A stretch of 64,000 bases of DNA from assembly GCA_016748015.1 (NCBI GenBank), contig JAAOMT010000661.1, positions 62,001-126,000 of the forward strand, in the 5' to 3' direction. Numbering within the stretch: the first letter of the stretch is position 1; each line of letters starts with the position of its first letter. Source of the stretch: Geosiphon pyriformis. Lineage: Eukaryota > Glomeromycota > Glomeromycetes > Archaeosporales > Geosiphonaceae. The notes beneath the pieces were generated by a model that saw only the letters and a list, made by a program, of their open reading frames with translations, was not told the DNA's origin and did no database searches. The position numbers and the translations under genes are program-made. Positions 62,222-64,000 of this stretch are shown piece by piece.

Positions 62222-64000
62222 GACAAATAAATGAAATTATTTCATTGATATTCCTTTTTTTTGTTCATAAAGCTAATAATTATGTAATTTCAATAAGGTT
62301 TCATTCAGAAGTTACTCAAAACTAACAATAAAATTTTTAGCAGCCTTCTTGATCTTATTTAAAGATTGGTTTTAAATAAATAAATATATATATATATATT
62401 ATAATTTGTTAATAATAGTTTGAATTATATTTAATAAAGCTGAAATACCCTTGCAGATGGTAATACAAAATTGTTGTTTAGAATAACTCAGTAGAAGATT
62501 TGAAATACTAGTTTGTAATGTTCTTAAATTTGAATGAAAAACTATTGAATTAATAAACAAATTAAAATAGAAAGTTATACAAAATTATATTAGCAAACGT
62601 TTTTTTATTCATTCAAAAAATATTTTAGATTCACAATATATTATTTTTGTAATAGTCAATTTTAATTTATAAAATATTTATATATATTTTGTTTTTTTTT
62701 ACCCTATTGACAACCACATTTATGGCAAGATTTCATTTTAATCGTGTTTCAGCATTTTCTAAAATTGTCTTTTATATTAAAAAATTTAAGCCACGAGGTA
62801 ATAATCTACTATTTACGAGTTTCAAAGAAGTATGTCATTTATTAATTTGAGTTTTTGAGTTAACTTTTTTGGTCAAAACAAATTTTACCTTGTTTTATCT
62901 TTTATTTTGTTGAAAAAGTTATAATATTTAGATTTAAATCTTTTTTATCTCAATTTAGATAAATCTCTTTATTTCTTTTACTTGAAAATTTTTAATAATC
63001 TTTTAGATAATTTAAAAAATCTTTGTAAAAAATTATCTTAGATTTATAGGGTATCAGAATTAAATTAGAACCAAACCTAAAGATACATGTATATTTGAAA
63101 TTGATATAATGTTCAACAACTTATATATCCTTAATAGAGGCTGCTTCATTCTAACCATGGATAAAAGAAATTAATTAACTATATTTCTTGAATAATGTCA
63201 TATAGTTATCCTATTGTTTTTATTAAAATTGATCATCGGTAGTATAAAAACTAAGCTATTTTAGATATGACGTCTATGAACACAATGAACAAAAAAATCC
63301 AAGTTTGGAAAGATTTCACTCAAAGATATTTTTGCTGATAAACTGTAAAAATTTCCAAATCACCTTCAAACCATAAAGAGGCAAGCTTAAAAATTTGAAA
63401 TGATATCTGATTATGACCGATTAGAATATCAAGCCAAAGTTTAAAATATCTTGAAAAACTTATATGTCAAAATCTTGTTATTACATGTATCAAGGTGTAT
63501 GAAAAATTTCTTTATTGGAATGAATGAGCCCAAGTAATCCTCACCAAGCGATCCAAATTTCTTTTCCTTATAGAATTTCGGATAAGAGATAAATTTTAAC
63601 TGGGCCATTTGGTATGACTATAGGTAAAAACGCCCCCACTTTAATCTTTATAGGATAAATTCATGAACACTAGTATAATTCAACCAATTTAAATTTTAAA
63701 AGTTAAAAATTAGTTTACCTGATTTTGATCTATATATTTTAATTACTTAGGACTCATTTATGACACAATTAAACTTGAATATCCATGTATATTGCTTTAT
63801 GTATTTGAAATATAAAAAGATCTAAAAAAGGTTAATAGGTATCAAAAAGCCTGTGTTTGAGATTTTTCTCAATAGTGGGATAAATGTAAGTCACGTTATG
63901 CTAAATGATTGCGATTTCCATAAAAAGTTTAGTCGCATTAGATAAAAATGATGAGGTCTATTACTTTCGGCCATTTTTCAAAATTTAAAGTCCCCTTTCA

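Larger units (their letters stand above)
50722..64000. other. Gene-poor interval (about 13.3 kb) to the window end
   Basis: No credible gene found. Short open frames such as 50897-51259 (+), 51539-51763 (+) and 54981-55172 (-) show no recognisable domain. The stretch after about 57,100 is more AT-rich. It contains the assembly gap and several microsatellites listed separately. Confidence 0.5.

Noticed and set aside
30379-64000. tRNA, rRNA, snRNA or CRISPR features
   Set aside because: Scanning by eye for tRNA B-box-like GTTCGAATC strings found only isolated matches without an acceptor stem; no spaced direct repeats of CRISPR type and no rRNA-like GC-rich blocks were seen. A covariance-model scan would be needed to exclude small RNAs.
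1-64000. Mitochondrial or bacterial endosymbiont origin of the AT-rich DNA
   Set aside because: Spliceosomal introns in SLA2, eukaryotic HMG-box genes and a LINE place the window in a nuclear genome.

Overview
The window is a piece of a very AT-rich nuclear fungal genome, most likely an arbuscular mycorrhizal fungus (Glomeromycotina). The reasons are short GT-AG introns, Asn- and Gln-rich transcription factors, two fungal HMG-box genes of the kind expanded in that group, a LINE with RRM/CCHC ORF1 and EN-RT-RNase H ORF2 of the type common there, and many microsatellites. The genus cannot be fixed from the sequence.

Layout. 1-5,990: ordinary AT-rich sequence with a 300-bp (TCAC)n array and an HMG-box gene (3,324-4,736). 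About 6,100-24,880: an extreme AT desert (many lines have under 10% G+C by eye). It holds a decayed + strand LINE ORF1 relic (about 12.1-13.3 kb) and is split by a full-length, GC-richer LINE on the minus strand (15,646-22,514). The LINE's ORF1 is open, but its ORF2 carries two nonsense codons and a lost endonuclease catalytic residue. 25,158-30,378: a divergent housekeeping pair, an HDHD2-like HAD phosphatase (minus) and a complete 13-exon SLA2/END4/HIP1R gene (plus, 1,076 aa), sharing a 148-bp promoter. 30,379-49,137: a gene-poor stretch with microsatellites and a 28-bp x3 tandem repeat. 49,138-50,721: a second, canonical HMG-box regulator. 50,722-64,000: gene-poor, with one 161-N assembly gap.

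How the genes relate. SLA2 is an endocytic actin/clathrin adaptor and the HAD protein is a small phosphatase; they are linked only by a shared promoter region. SLA2 is also the classical flank of the MAT locus in Ascomycota, and here two HMG-box genes lie about 21 kb upstream and 19 kb downstream of it. That linkage is the most interesting large-scale pattern, although HMG-box genes are numerous in Glomeromycotina and it may be coincidence. The second theme is genome defence or decay: the desert looks like a transposon graveyard made by C:G to T:A mutation, and the younger LINE inside it already shows the same class of change at its catalytic sites.
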